A DNA stretch of 64,000 bases from Candidatus Puniceispirillum sp. Lineage in GTDB: Bacteria > Pseudomonadota > Alphaproteobacteria > Caedimonadales > UBA1908. Under the pieces are notes generated by a model, which saw only the letters and a list, made by a program, of their open reading frames with translations, ran no database searches and had not been told where the DNA came from. The stretch spans positions 1-64,000 of the forward strand of contig PNJU01000007.1 in the NCBI GenBank assembly GCA_013822015.1, written 5' to 3'. Positions 27,116 through 36,266 of this stretch are shown one piece after another (within the stretch, counting starts at the first letter, position 1; the number at the start of each line of letters is the position of its first letter). Both the position numbers and the translations under genes were made by a program.

Positions 27116-28069
27116 ATGGACTATTCGAGGGGACAGGCACTTTTATCAAGACTGCCCAAGGTGCGTGGTCGCTACAGCGCGGACGCACCTTTGTCAAAGA
27201 TTACCTGGTTTCAGGTAGGCGGCCCGGCAGATGTTTTGTTCAAACCAGCAGACCCCCAAGACCTGGCTTTCTTCCTCCAGGAGCGCCCTAAGGATATCCC
27301 CCTCCACATTCTAGGTGTTGGCTCTAATTTACTCGTGCGCGATGGTGGGGTGCCCGGTGTTGTGATTCGCTTGGGACGCGGGTTTACGAACCTTGCCATC
27401 GCTGCCGACGGCGTGACCCTAGATGTGGGCGCAGGCGTCCTTGACCGCACCGTTGCCCTGATTGCTCAAGAAGAAGGCATAGGTGGCCTTGAGTTTCTCG
27501 TTGGCATTCCCGGCACCATGGGTGGCGCCCTCAAGATGAACGCGGGATGTTATGGCACAGAGATGAAAGATGTGCTCGACAGCGCCCTGGTCATCACCGA
27601 TAAGGGGCAACTCATGCGCCTGACTCCCCAAGAGCTTGGCATGAGCTATCGCCATACAACGCTGCCAGACTCATGGGTTGTGGTCAGTGTGCGCCTTAAG
27701 GGGCACGCAGAAGAAAGCAGCCTTTTGAAGGAGCGCCTTGATACCCTTTTGGCCCAACGAGAGGCCTCCCAACCCGTGCGCACCCGCACGGGGGGCAGTA
27801 CTTTTGCCAATCCCGACGGCTGCCGCGCGTGGGAGCTCATTGACCAAGCGGGATGTCGGGGCCTGCGCATAGGAGGCGCGCAAGTGTCCCCCATGCACTG
27901 CAACTTTTTGATTAATACAGGAGACGCCACCGCCCAGGACCTTGAGACGCTGGGTGAGCATGTACGCGCCCGCGTCCTGGAGACGAGCGGCGTGGACCTC
28001 AGGTGGGAAATTCAACGGTGGGGCGACATGGTCACGTCGACACAAGTGTACGGAGCAGAAGCAGCATGA
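27116..28069 (+). CDS. murB: UDP-N-acetylenolpyruvoylglucosamine reductase MurB
   Basis: FAD/NADPH enzyme that completes UDP-MurNAc, 317 residues. I use the ATG at 27116, which has GGGAGG 9 bases upstream, rather than an ATG inside murC. FAD-binding features are TWFQVGGPADVLFKP, LGVGSNLLVRDGGVPG and GIGGLEFLVGIPGTMGG. The catalytic-loop region reads RTGGSTFANPDG and is followed by SPMHCNFLINTGDATAQD. The length fits the shorter (type II-like) MurB. The stop overlaps ddl by four bases. Confidence 0.95.
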   Translation: MDYSRGQALLSRLPKVRGRYSADAPLSKITWFQVGGPADVLFKPADPQDLAFFLQERPKDIPLHILGVGSNLLVRDGGVPGVVIRLGRGFTNLAIAADGVTLDVGAGVLDRTVALIAQEEGIGGLEFLVGIPGTMGGALKMNAGCYGTEMKDVLDSALVITDKGQLMRLTPQELGMSYRHTTLPDSWVVVSVRLKGHAEESSLLKERLDTLLAQREASQPVRTRTGGSTFANPDGCRAWELIDQAGCRGLRIGGAQVSPMHCNFLINTGDATAQDLETLGEHVRARVLETSGVDLRWEIQRWGDMVTSTQVYGAEAA

Positions 28070-29046
28070 ATAAAGTAAAAAAGGTCGCCGTCCTCATGGG
28101 CGGTTGGTCCGGTGAGCGCGAGGTATCCCTGTCAAGCGGCGAAGGTGTCCTGAGGGCACTCACGAACGCTGGCTACGACACCGTCGCCATTGACGTGACC
28201 CCCGACATGAAAGCCCTCGTCCATGATTTGGACCAAGGATTTGACGTGGTCTTCATGGGTGCGCTCCACGGGCGTTGGGTGGAAGATGGGTGCCTTCAGG
28301 GGCTTCTTGAGATGATGGGCCTGCCCTATACCCACTCGGGTGTGCGCGCCAGTGCCAATGCCATGTTCAAGCCCACCTCACGCCGCCTTTTGGAGGAAGC
28401 AAAGATCGCGATCCCCCCAGGGAGCCGCGTAAAGCGCGAGGACCTCTTGGCTTACGAGGGCCCTTTCCCGTGCGTCCTCAAACCCTTTTGCGAAGGCTCC
28501 AGCCTGGGTGTGATCATTGCCCAGACGAAAGATGAGCTCCTGAAGGCTGATGAGCCCTGGACCTATGGTGATGAGGCACTCCTTGAGGAGTATGTCCCTG
28601 GGCTTGAGCTTCAAACAGCCGTTGCCTTTGGACGCGCCATTGGCACCATCGAGATTCGCCCCAATGACGGCTTTTACGACTATAAGGCTAAGTACGTCGA
28701 TGGCCACGCAGTCCATGTGATGCCTGCGTCCGTTGGCGAGGCGACTTACGCGGCGTCCTTGGCCATGGCCGAGGCCGCTTACCGCGCCCTTGAGTGTGAG
28801 GGGATGGCGCGTATTGATATGCGTTTTAATGATACACCCTCGGGCCCTCAAGGCTTGTTTGTTTTGGAGGTGAATACCCAGCCGGGCATGACGCCTCTGT
28901 CCTTGGTACCGGAGATTGCCGCACATTGTGGCATTTCCTTTGAAGAACTTGTCAAATGGATGGTAGAAAATCCAAGATGTCCCGACCGCACACATCAAGC
29001 GCAAACCGACGCACAAAACGCACCCAAAGCGCACCTAGCCGCTTAA
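28066..29046 (+). CDS. ddl: D-alanine--D-alanine ligase
   Basis: ATP-grasp enzyme that makes D-Ala-D-Ala for MurF, 326 residues. The ATG at 28066 overlaps the murB stop (ATGA) and gives the expected N-terminus MNKVKKVAVLMGGWSGEREV. Other motifs: ALHGRWVEDGCLQGLLE, VLKPFCEGSSLGV, FYDYKAKYVDG and the metal-binding LEVNTQPGMTPLSLVPE. The C-terminal ~70 bases overlap the ftsQ start. Confidence 0.96.
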   Translation: MNKVKKVAVLMGGWSGEREVSLSSGEGVLRALTNAGYDTVAIDVTPDMKALVHDLDQGFDVVFMGALHGRWVEDGCLQGLLEMMGLPYTHSGVRASANAMFKPTSRRLLEEAKIAIPPGSRVKREDLLAYEGPFPCVLKPFCEGSSLGVIIAQTKDELLKADEPWTYGDEALLEEYVPGLELQTAVAFGRAIGTIEIRPNDGFYDYKAKYVDGHAVHVMPASVGEATYAASLAMAEAAYRALECEGMARIDMRFNDTPSGPQGLFVLEVNTQPGMTPLSLVPEIAAHCGISFEELVKWMVENPRCPDRTHQAQTDAQNAPKAHLAA

Positions 29047-29876
29047 AAGCGTTTGCAAAGGATCTGCCTTTGCGTCAGGCAGGCTACGCAGCCGCAGCCA
29101 TTCTCGTTGTGGGAATGGGTGTGGGCGTGTACCAGCTTGGCAGCCATGTCTATCAGTCCCTGTCTGCAGGCGCGTCCGGCGTTCTTCAAAAAGCGGGCTT
29201 TAGCCTCACCAATATTGTTGTGGAGGGTCGCTCGCGCACGCGCACCCAGGACATCTCCCAGACCATGGCTGTGAAAAAAGGCATGCCTATTTTTGATGTG
29301 GATCCCCATCTCATTCGCGAGAAATTGGAGGCTCTTCCTTGGGTACGCTCTGTGGTTGTAGAGCGGCGCCTGCCAAATACCCTTTATATTCGCCTGATGG
29401 AGCGTTCCCCCATTGCCCTGTGGCAGGATCAAAAGACAACCCATTTTCTCGTGGATGAACGCGGCGAAATTATCCATCAGGCAGACACCTCAGACCACCG
29501 CTCGTTTCTCATTGTCACAGGAGAGAAGGCACCGGAGGCAACACCCCTCCTTCTCAAAACCTTAGAGAAATATCCCCAGATTGCCCAGCACGTGACGGGC
29601 GCAGCCTTTGTGTCATCGCGCGCGTGGGAGCTCCATTTAGGTCCCCGCTTGCGTGTGAAGCTTCCTGCGCGTAACCTGGATCAAGCGATGGTCCGACTCC
29701 AAGAGTTTGCCAAAGCCGGTTACTTTGAGAAAGCCGATATTTTGTCCATTGATGTGCGTTTGCCGGACCGCGCTTTCTTTTACTTAAGCGACGCCGCCAC
29801 GGCGCGGCGCAAGGGTGGTCCCAAGGCCAAAGTCGGGGCCACTGTCGTCAAAGACACGACCATGCGAGGGAACTGA
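28977..29876 (+). CDS. ftsQ: Cell division protein FtsQ
   Basis: Bitopic divisome protein, 299 residues. It has a basic cytoplasmic tail (KTQ/RTKRTQSAPSR), a membrane helix (YAAAAILVVGMGVGVYQLG), a POTRA domain (NIVVEGRSRTRTQDISQT through WVRSVVVERRLPNTLYIRL) and the beta domain (ERSPIALWQDQ...LVDERGEII). The start is uncertain: an in-frame ATG at 28956 would add seven residues, and neither has a strong SD. Both starts overlap ddl by 70-91 bases, which is longer than usual and suggests coupled translation. It recruits FtsL/FtsB. Confidence 0.92.
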   Translation: MSRPHTSSANRRTKRTQSAPSRLKAFAKDLPLRQAGYAAAAILVVGMGVGVYQLGSHVYQSLSAGASGVLQKAGFSLTNIVVEGRSRTRTQDISQTMAVKKGMPIFDVDPHLIREKLEALPWVRSVVVERRLPNTLYIRLMERSPIALWQDQKTTHFLVDERGEIIHQADTSDHRSFLIVTGEKAPEATPLLLKTLEKYPQIAQHVTGAAFVSSRAWELHLGPRLRVKLPARNLDQAMVRLQEFAKAGYFEKADILSIDVRLPDRAFFYLSDAATARRKGGPKAKVGATVVKDTTMRGN

Positions 29877-29880
29877 CCTT

Positions 29881-31161
29881 ATGATGAAAAAACTCTGGTT
29901 TAAATCCGTTGGAAAATCCCTTGTGAATGCGGGCCCCCTTTTGTGGGCGGGCCTTGATGTGGGCACAAGTAAGGTTGCGTGTTGTATTGCCAGATGGGAC
30001 GCAACAAGGGGCTTGCGCGTAGTAGGCTTGGGTCAAAACGCTGCACGGGGTTTGCGCGCAGGCTCCATCGTGGACATGGGCGCCCTTGAAGAAGCCATCC
30101 GCGGCGCTGTCTCCCGGGCTGAAGACATGGCACGCGAGACCATTTCAGGCGTTTACGTCAGTGTATCCGCCGCCCTCACCCAAAGCCAAACCCGCGCCGT
30201 TGACGCCGTCATCACGGGCCATCCTGTGGACGAGACAGATTTGCGCAAAATGCTGATACAGGCGTGCCAGGGCACAAGCCGCCCCTCCCACGACGTGCTC
30301 CATGTCCTGCCCACACGCTATCAAATTGACGGCAATTCAGGCATCAAAGACCCACGGGGCATGTTCGGGGATACCCTCCAAGGGCGCATCCATGTGGTCA
30401 GCGCACAACACAGCCCCCTGCGCAATATGACCGCCTGCATTGAACGCTGCCACCTTGAGGTGAAGGGCTTTGCCCTGGGCTCTTATGCTGCGGGTCTTGC
30501 GACCCTTGTGGAGGACGAAAAAGAACTGGGTGTGACCCTGGTTGACATGGGTGCCGGCAGCACAACGGCCGTTACCTTTTTAGAAGGCACCTTCTGCCAG
30601 GTGGTCAGCGTCCCCATGGGCGGCGCCCATGTGACAAGCGACATCGCCAAGGGCCTGTCCACGCCGCTGGTGCAAGCGGAGCGCATCAAAACCCTTTTTG
30701 GCAGCGCCATGTCATCGTCGGGACACGACCTTATTACCGTTCCCCAAATTGGTGAAGAAGAAGGCGCCAAGGGCCTTCAAGTCACCCGCGCCGAAATCAC
30801 CCGCATCATTCGCCCGCGCATGGAAGAAACCTACGAGCTTTTGCGCGATGGGTTACGCGCAGCTGCGGGCGGCGCCCACGCGGGACATCGCCTTGTGCTC
30901 ACTGGTGGCGCCAGTGGTCTAGCTGGTGTGCGCGAGCTTTGTGAGCTGATCCTTGCGCGCCCCACCCGTCTGGGGCGCCCCATGACGCTGGTGGGCCATG
31001 AGGAGCGGGTGCGTCAAAGTGCATTCTCTACTTGCGCCGGCCTCATCCTCCACGCCCACGCAGCCGAGGGTCACGCAGCCGCCATCCCTACCCCCGCCAA
31101 CACACAAAAAAATGTGACTGGATTTGACAAAGTGCGTACGTGGTTTAGGGAAAATGTGTAA
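29881..31161 (+). CDS. ftsA: Cell division protein FtsA
   Basis: Actin-like protein that tethers FtsZ to the membrane, 426 residues. The ATG at 29881 has GAGGGA upstream and follows the ftsQ stop by four bases. ATPase motifs include WAGLDVGTSKVACCIA (phosphate 1), VDMGAGSTTAVTF (phosphate 2) and LVLTGGASGLAGV (adenosine). The 1C domain lies around ETISGVYVSVSAAL. The last residues, FDKVRTWFRENV, form the amphipathic membrane-targeting helix. Confidence 0.96.
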   Translation: MMKKLWFKSVGKSLVNAGPLLWAGLDVGTSKVACCIARWDATRGLRVVGLGQNAARGLRAGSIVDMGALEEAIRGAVSRAEDMARETISGVYVSVSAALTQSQTRAVDAVITGHPVDETDLRKMLIQACQGTSRPSHDVLHVLPTRYQIDGNSGIKDPRGMFGDTLQGRIHVVSAQHSPLRNMTACIERCHLEVKGFALGSYAAGLATLVEDEKELGVTLVDMGAGSTTAVTFLEGTFCQVVSVPMGGAHVTSDIAKGLSTPLVQAERIKTLFGSAMSSSGHDLITVPQIGEEEGAKGLQVTRAEITRIIRPRMEETYELLRDGLRAAAGGAHAGHRLVLTGGASGLAGVRELCELILARPTRLGRPMTLVGHEERVRQSAFSTCAGLILHAHAAEGHAAAIPTPANTQKNVTGFDKVRTWFRENV

Positions 31162-31183
31162 TGCGCTCAAAAATAAGAGAATA

Positions 31184-31212
31184 TTGTCTTAATATTCAGT
31201 AGTGTTTATATT
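31184..31212 (+). promoter_or_regulatory. Candidate sigma70 promoter for ftsZ
   Basis: TTGTCT (31184-31189), exactly 17-base spacer, TATATT (31207-31212), within the only sizeable gap of the cluster (ftsA to ftsZ). An extra internal ftsZ promoter is common in dcw clusters. Confidence 0.6.
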
Positions 31213-31280
31213 AAAAATGCCTTAAAATGTGGGCATAGTCCGTCGGTGTGGTTTCCAGCAAAAAGGTAGGGTCAAAGAGG

Positions 31281-32876
31281 ATGTCAGTGTCTGAACTCAA
31301 GAAAAACGCAACAATTATGGCACAAAAAGGTGATACGGATGCGCCTCAGGGCCCTAAGCTTCCACCCCAGCCGACCTCTCTTTACGGGCATCCAACCATT
31401 TCGCCAGCAGGGCCTGCCCCCCAAGCTCCCGCGCCGGTCGCCCAGGTGCCCCCTGCCCCAACAGTTGCCCCAGCGCCAACACCGCTCCCTCCCCTTGATT
31501 TAGAGCTCAAGCCCCGCATTACCGTTGTGGGCGTAGGAGGGGCTGGTAACAACGCCGTCAACAACATGATTCGCTCGAAATTACAGGGTGTCCAGTTTAT
31601 TTCTTGCAATACCGACGCCCAGGCCCTTGCCCACTCTTTGTCTGAAAAGCGTATTCAACTAGGAACCCTTGTGACCCAGGGGCTTGGTGCCGGATCACGC
31701 CCAGAGGTTGGGCGCGCCGCCGCGGAAGAATCCCTGGAGACACTGATGGACGCCATTTCCGGCAGCAACATGGTCTTTATCACCGCCGGTATGGGTGGTG
31801 GCACAGGAACGGGTGCGGCCCCCGTTGTGGCCCAGGCTGCACGCTCCCTTGGTATCCTCACCGTCGCGGTGGCCACAAAGCCTTTCCATTTTGAAGGCAA
31901 TCACCGCATGCGCACGGCTGAGCGCGGCATTGAGGAGCTGGCCCAACACGTGGACACCCTCATCATTATTCCGAACCAGAACCTGTTCCGGGTCGCCAAC
32001 GAGAAAACCACCTTTGCCGATGCCTTTAAAATGGCGGACGATGTGCTCCACTCAGGTGTGCGCGGCGTCACTGACCTTATGATGATGCCTGGTCTGATCA
32101 ACCTCGACTTTGCTGACATTCGCTCTGTGATGAGCGAGATGGGCAAAGCCATGATGGGTACAGGTGAGGCCAATGGCGATGGCCGTGCCATTGCGGCCGC
32201 TGAAGCCGCCATCTCCAACCCGCTCCTGGATGACGTTTCCATGCGCGGCGCCCAGGGCGTTCTTATCAACATTACGGGTGGTATGGACATGACCTTGTTT
32301 GAGGTAGATGAAGCCGCCAACCGTATCCGCGACGAAGTGGATCCTGATGCCAACATCATCTTCGGCTCGACCTTTGATGAGAAGCTTAATGGCATCATGC
32401 GGGTGTCCGTTGTGGCCACGGGTATTGAGGCCGATGAGGCACGCAAGCGCTGTGTCTTCACCGCAAAGCAGGCGGAGGCGGAAGTCGCTGCGCCCGTTCA
32501 AGAAGAGTCCGCCCCCATGGAGGAGGAAGAGCTCGCCCGCGAAGTAGTTGAGGAGACCTATGGTGAAAGCGACGAAAACCTGACGGAAGACGCTTTTGAG
32601 CGCGCAAGGCAAGAGTTTGCCCACTACTTCCAAGAGAATGCGCACATGGGTCAAGCGCCCGCACCTGTGCCTGAAAAGAAGCAAGGCTTCTTCAGTCGTC
32701 TTGCAGCCAGCATGAAGGGTGATACATCATCCCGTGATACACGCGCACCGGCCCGTTTTCAAGAAATGGAACCGCCACAACGTCCAACTTCTGCTAAGAA
32801 AGAAGCGCACATCCAAGAAAGCGCCCCTGACGCTGCGGACATCCCAAGCTTTATGCGCCGCAAGCCCCGCAATTAG
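31281..32876 (+). CDS. ftsZ: Cell division GTPase FtsZ with Pro-rich N-terminal extension
   Basis: Tubulin-like GTPase that forms the Z ring, 531 residues. The ATG at 31281 is the best start (GGTAGGG 11 bases upstream); an earlier GTG or the ATG at 31317 cannot be excluded. Unusually, ~75 residues precede the GTPase core, with a Pro/Ala-rich part (~residues 27-70). Core motifs: [35 protein letters not shown] (tubulin signature, GGGTGTG 172-178) and the T7 loop [12 protein letters not shown] long acidic linker leads to the conserved C-terminal peptide [12 protein letters not shown], which binds FtsA. The last dcw gene; an inverted-repeat terminator follows. Confidence 0.96.
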   Translation: MSVSELKKNATIMAQKGDTDAPQGPKLPPQPTSLYGHPTISPAGPAPQAPAPVAQVPPAPTVAPAPTPLPPLDLELKPRITVVGVGGAGNNAVNNMIRSKLQGVQFISCNTDAQALAHSLSEKRIQLGTLVTQGLGAGSRPEVGRAAAEESLETLMDAISGSNMVFITAGMGGGTGTGAAPVVAQAARSLGILTVAVATKPFHFEGNHRMRTAERGIEELAQHVDTLIIIPNQNLFRVANEKTTFADAFKMADDVLHSGVRGVTDLMMMPGLINLDFADIRSVMSEMGKAMMGTGEANGDGRAIAAAEAAISNPLLDDVSMRGAQGVLINITGGMDMTLFEVDEAANRIRDEVDPDANIIFGSTFDEKLNGIMRVSVVATGIEADEARKRCVFTAKQAEAEVAAPVQEESAPMEEEELAREVVEETYGESDENLTEDAFERARQEFAHYFQENAHMGQAPAPVPEKKQGFFSRLAASMKGDTSSRDTRAPARFQEMEPPQRPTSAKKEAHIQESAPDAADIPSFMRRKPRN

Positions 32877-32896
32877 GAACATCTGACCCTAACAAT

Positions 32897-32936
32897 AAAA
32901 GGGGCTCCTGACAGAAAATTGTCAGGAGCCTCTTTT
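32897..32936. terminator. Bidirectional rho-independent terminator
   Basis: An 11-bp stem GGCTCCTGACA/TGTCAGGAGCC (32903-32913 with 32920-32930), loop GAAAAT. It is followed by TCTTTTATT on the plus strand and by CCTTTTATT on the minus strand. It sits between ftsZ and the converging family A gene and can end both. Confidence 0.92.
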
Positions 32937-32951
32937 ATTAAGTGAGCCCCC

Positions 32952-34544
32952 CTATTCTTGGGAAAGCTTAAGACCACACGCCTCAAAATAAGCATGTAAA
33001 CCTGCAACGGTTTGGAAACCAAAGGTGTTGCATCCGCCATGGGGACGACACAACTCGTGTTTGATGGCTTTGCCTTCTGGGGCGTAATACACCAGTGTGA
33101 CGTGGGAAGATCCGCCGCTTTTTTCTTTCACAACGCCGCCAAGCCCCTTGAAGAGCTGCTCAACTCCCGTATAGGTCAATCCAGCCTTTGTGTCCCAAAA
33201 ATGGGTCAGCTGTTTACGCAATCCTGCCCTATGCTCAGGCCCCTCCTCTTTCACAGGTGCCTGTTGAAGCAAACCGTTCTCAGCCTGTGCTTGCTTGGCT
33301 TTTTGCGCGCGTTTCTTCTGGGCTTTTTTCTTCTGGCTTTTGGAAAGGTCTGCGACACCTTTGGTCTTTTCCTTCTCGGGTGCTTCTTGACGCTCATGAG
33401 TGCCCCTTTGATCACACATGATTTGGAGATCGGGCGTGTGCATCGCGTCCTTGCTTAACACCAATGATTGCAAGCGCTGGGCGTTTCTTGCCCACTCAGC
33501 AGCTTGACGTTGTTTTTCAAGCTTTTCCTTCTCGCGTTCATCAAGCTCTTTTTTCTTTCGCGCCACATCTTCTTTAATTAGAGCAAGGCTGGCTGTGCTT
33601 GGACGCGCAAAAGAGGCGTGCAAAGCAGTTGAGGTGACTTTAGCGGGAGCAGGTTTAACCTTCGCGCCTTCGTCATTTTTTCTCGATTGCTTTTGGCGCA
33701 GCCTGTCCCGCATGGCATCTTCTCTGCTGGAATTAACGGAAACCGACCCGTAAGACAATATCTTCTTATTCTTTCTAAGCAGGGCAGAAAAAGGGATCCC
33801 TCTCTCCTGATTAAGACAAGTGTGTGGATCAGGAATGTCCTTGAGTTGACGAGAAACATACCTACCCAAAACAGACCCTACGCCAACAAACTCAAGACAT
33901 GCTTGCGCTTGTGTCGGGGCTGTCTTTTTGAGCACATCATAGGCCTCTTTGATGAGTGAACAAATAAGAGCATGCTTATCGATTGCTGATTGCACGCCAA
34001 TAAGGTCAAAGAGATGCAAATCTTCCCTCGCAATAGGCAATGAACTGGGGATACCTTTGTCACTAGGATCAAAATTGTCCTGGTGGTAGTACGCCGTCCA
34101 ATAATCAAGATCACGTGCCCTTATATTGACGGCGTCTTTGAAAAGATTCTGCAAATCGTCGGGAGAAGCAGCCTTAACAACGCGTTCACTTAGCCCCTGA
34201 ATCGTTTGTGCGATTCCTCGAGAACCATGCCGGATCTCCAATACCCACCCTTTGTAACCATCTCGAGACGCCTTGGAGTTAACAACGTCCCGATTCACCA
34301 TTTTATAAAACGCATCGGACGGCTCAAACGCTACCTTTTCACCTTCGAGATACCGATCAATTTTTGTAAGATAGGCATCGAACTCAGAGTCTCTATTAAG
34401 GTGAGCGATGAAATTTCTAGCGCTCTTCGCCAAAAAATACTTGTTTCTATCCTGCTCACAGTGAACCAAATAGCCTTCCTCACTTGAAAAAACAGTATTA
34501 GATAAGGCAAAACTAAACAAAACAAATAAAAAAACGCGCTTCAC
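32952..34544 (-). CDS. Family A secreted protein 1, HicA-like C-terminal domain
   Basis: Unknown 530-residue exported protein, most divergent member of a six-gene tandem family. Layout: signal peptide (1-20, GTG start); alpha-helical N-domain (~30-245) with the family motifs FDAYLTKIDRYLEGEKVAFEP, IDKHALICSLIKEAYDVL and IPDPHTC; RDRLRQKQ; a charged helix ALIKEDVARKKKELDEREKEK (~325-365); a basic KEKTKGVADLSKSQKKKAQKK segment; and a C-terminal domain (~445-527). In that domain GLGGVVKEKSGGSSHVTLVYY, then a CRPHGG turn and a final helix ending EACGL follow the beta-beta-alpha pattern and GSH/PHG positions of HicA mRNA interferases. HicA likeness is my pattern reading, not a search result. The terminator at its end is shared with ftsZ. 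Confidence 0.75.
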   Translation of the reverse strand: MKRVFLFVLFSFALSNTVFSSEEGYLVHCEQDRNKYFLAKSARNFIAHLNRDSEFDAYLTKIDRYLEGEKVAFEPSDAFYKMVNRDVVNSKASRDGYKGWVLEIRHGSRGIAQTIQGLSERVVKAASPDDLQNLFKDAVNIRARDLDYWTAYYHQDNFDPSDKGIPSSLPIAREDLHLFDLIGVQSAIDKHALICSLIKEAYDVLKKTAPTQAQACLEFVGVGSVLGRYVSRQLKDIPDPHTCLNQERGIPFSALLRKNKKILSYGSVSVNSSREDAMRDRLRQKQSRKNDEGAKVKPAPAKVTSTALHASFARPSTASLALIKEDVARKKKELDEREKEKLEKQRQAAEWARNAQRLQSLVLSKDAMHTPDLQIMCDQRGTHERQEAPEKEKTKGVADLSKSQKKKAQKKRAQKAKQAQAENGLLQQAPVKEEGPEHRAGLRKQLTHFWDTKAGLTYTGVEQLFKGLGGVVKEKSGGSSHVTLVYYAPEGKAIKHELCRPHGGCNTFGFQTVAGLHAYFEACGLKLSQE

Positions 34545-34580
34545 GATAAATACTCATACAAAAGTTTATTACATTCATAC

Positions 34581-34615
34581 TGTCAAAAAAAACTTATTTC
34601 AAGTTTTTTTTGACA
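34581..34615. repeat. Perfect 15-bp inverted repeat ending in TTGACA/TGTCAA
   Basis: TGTCAAAAAAAACTT (34581-34595) and AAGTTTTTTTTGACA (34601-34615) are exact reverse complements around a 5-base loop. It lies between family A genes 2 and 1. It could end the gene 2 transcript, act as an operator, or supply the TTGACA -35 box of gene 1. Confidence 0.8.
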
Positions 34616-34660
34616 ACTTTTAATTCACACAATTTAACTGGAGATCAACATCCCCCTAAA

Positions 34661-36250
34661 CTACTTAGGGTCAAGTTTAAGACCACACGCCTCAAAATAG
34701 GCGTGGAGACTAGCAACGGTTTGGAAACCGAAGGTGTTACACCCTCCGTGGGGGCGCCAAAGCTCATGTTTGAGTGCCTTGGGCCCCTGGCCGTAGTACG
34801 CCAAAGTCACGTGGGATGAACCGCCGCTTTTTTCTTTGACAATGCCGCCAAATCCCTGAAAGAGGTGTACAACTCCTGTAAAGGTAAGACCGGCTTTCGT
34901 CTCCCAAAAATGGGTGAGCTGCTTGCGAAGTGCGCTCGCCTGGTGCTGGGCATCCACTTTTGGATGTGCCGCGTCTTGAGGCAAGATGGCATCTGCCCGT
35001 GTCTGTTTTGATTTTGCAGCGGGCTTTTTCTTGGCTTTTTTCTTTTGGCTACGCGAAACATCCGCAATACCCTTTGTTTTTTCTTTCCCAGGGAGTTCTT
35101 GGATCTTAGCAGCGCGCATTTGATCGGACATGATCTGGATATCCGGCTCGTGCGCCGCGTCTTGACGCAGCACAAGTGAGCGCAGGCGCTGTGTGTTTTG
35201 GGCGTATTCAAGGGCCTGACGCCGCTTTTCAAGCTTTTCCCTCTCACGCTCTTCAAGTTCTTTTTTCTTGCGGGTCACATCTTCTTTGATGAGCGCAAGG
35301 GTGGCCGCACTTGGTCTACTTGACGAGGGATGGTCTTTTTGTGTGGGCTGCACAGAAACTGGCCTCTTTTGTGACGTTTCCCCATTTTTTTTCTGGGCTT
35401 GCTTTTTTCGCAGCCTATCTAGGGTGGCATTACCCGTTGAAACAAATGCTTCTTCTAACTCAGGTTCTTTTATAAACGCTCCCAAGATGGTGCGCATGAA
35501 AGCGTCTCCCTCCTCATATAGACATGTATCGGGATCAGGCAAAGTCTTGAGAGTACGCTGCAAATATCGGCACAAAACAGACCCTTCTTCGATGGACGCA
35601 AGACACATTTGCGCTTTTTTGGGATCGTTTTCCAGAAGCACCTCATAGATCTCTTTGATCAGGTTTGACAAAAGAGCGTGCTTATCAATGGAGAACTGTG
35701 CACCTGTCTTACTCACGGGGCCGTATCCAGCCAGAGCGACAGGTAATGTGACAGGTAAACCCGCCTCTTGAGGATTCTGGGCGTCTTGGATATGGCCCTT
35801 GATGCGGCCATTAAGATACGTTTGTCTCGCGTTCACCATATCTTTAAAAACCTCGGGCAATTCCTCGGGCGAGGTTGTGGACGCGATGCGACCAATCGTG
35901 GCACAAACTGATTGCGTATTAAATCTATTAGTTTCGAGCGCGCCAGTGATCCATTTTTTATACCACGCATGACGGCCACGAACAGATGCGATAACACTTT
36001 TGATTTTCCAAAAAAAGTCATCGGAAGGTTCAAATATCTCATTTTCCCCGTCCAAGTAGTTTTTAATTTTCATGAGGTAATCATCAAAATCCATATCTCT
36101 TTTGAGAAATGCGACGAAGCTATTGAGGGATTTTGGGAGAAGGGGCTTGAAACCCACACAAGTGACATCCTGATGCGCTTCTTGAAGACTGGACAGCACA
36201 GGGCTCGCTGATAGCGTGAATAAAGCTAACACAAAAGTGAATAGCGGCAT
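34661..36250 (-). CDS. Family A secreted protein 2, HicA-like C-terminal domain
   Basis: A 529-residue member of the family. Signal peptide MPLFTFVLALFTLSASPVLS. N-domain with DFDDYLMKIKNYLDGENEIFE, IDKHALLSNLIKEIYEVLLE and LPDPDTC; then LDRLRKKQAQKK; the helix ALIKEDVTRKKKELEEREREK; KEKTKGIADVSRSQKKKAKKK; and the C-terminal GFGGIVKEKSGGSSHVTLAYY, LWRPHGG, EACGLKL. The ATG has AAGGAT 9-10 bases upstream. It starts only 16 bases after gene 3 stops, so genes 3 and 2 form a transcription unit. It is closest in sequence to gene 1, notably in the linker and C-terminus. Secreted RNA-binding or RNase effector is a hypothesis only. Confidence 0.75.
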   Translation of the reverse strand: MPLFTFVLALFTLSASPVLSSLQEAHQDVTCVGFKPLLPKSLNSFVAFLKRDMDFDDYLMKIKNYLDGENEIFEPSDDFFWKIKSVIASVRGRHAWYKKWITGALETNRFNTQSVCATIGRIASTTSPEELPEVFKDMVNARQTYLNGRIKGHIQDAQNPQEAGLPVTLPVALAGYGPVSKTGAQFSIDKHALLSNLIKEIYEVLLENDPKKAQMCLASIEEGSVLCRYLQRTLKTLPDPDTCLYEEGDAFMRTILGAFIKEPELEEAFVSTGNATLDRLRKKQAQKKNGETSQKRPVSVQPTQKDHPSSSRPSAATLALIKEDVTRKKKELEEREREKLEKRRQALEYAQNTQRLRSLVLRQDAAHEPDIQIMSDQMRAAKIQELPGKEKTKGIADVSRSQKKKAKKKPAAKSKQTRADAILPQDAAHPKVDAQHQASALRKQLTHFWETKAGLTFTGVVHLFQGFGGIVKEKSGGSSHVTLAYYGQGPKALKHELWRPHGGCNTFGFQTVASLHAYFEACGLKLDPK

Positions 36251-36266
36251 CTTTTATATCCTTTTC

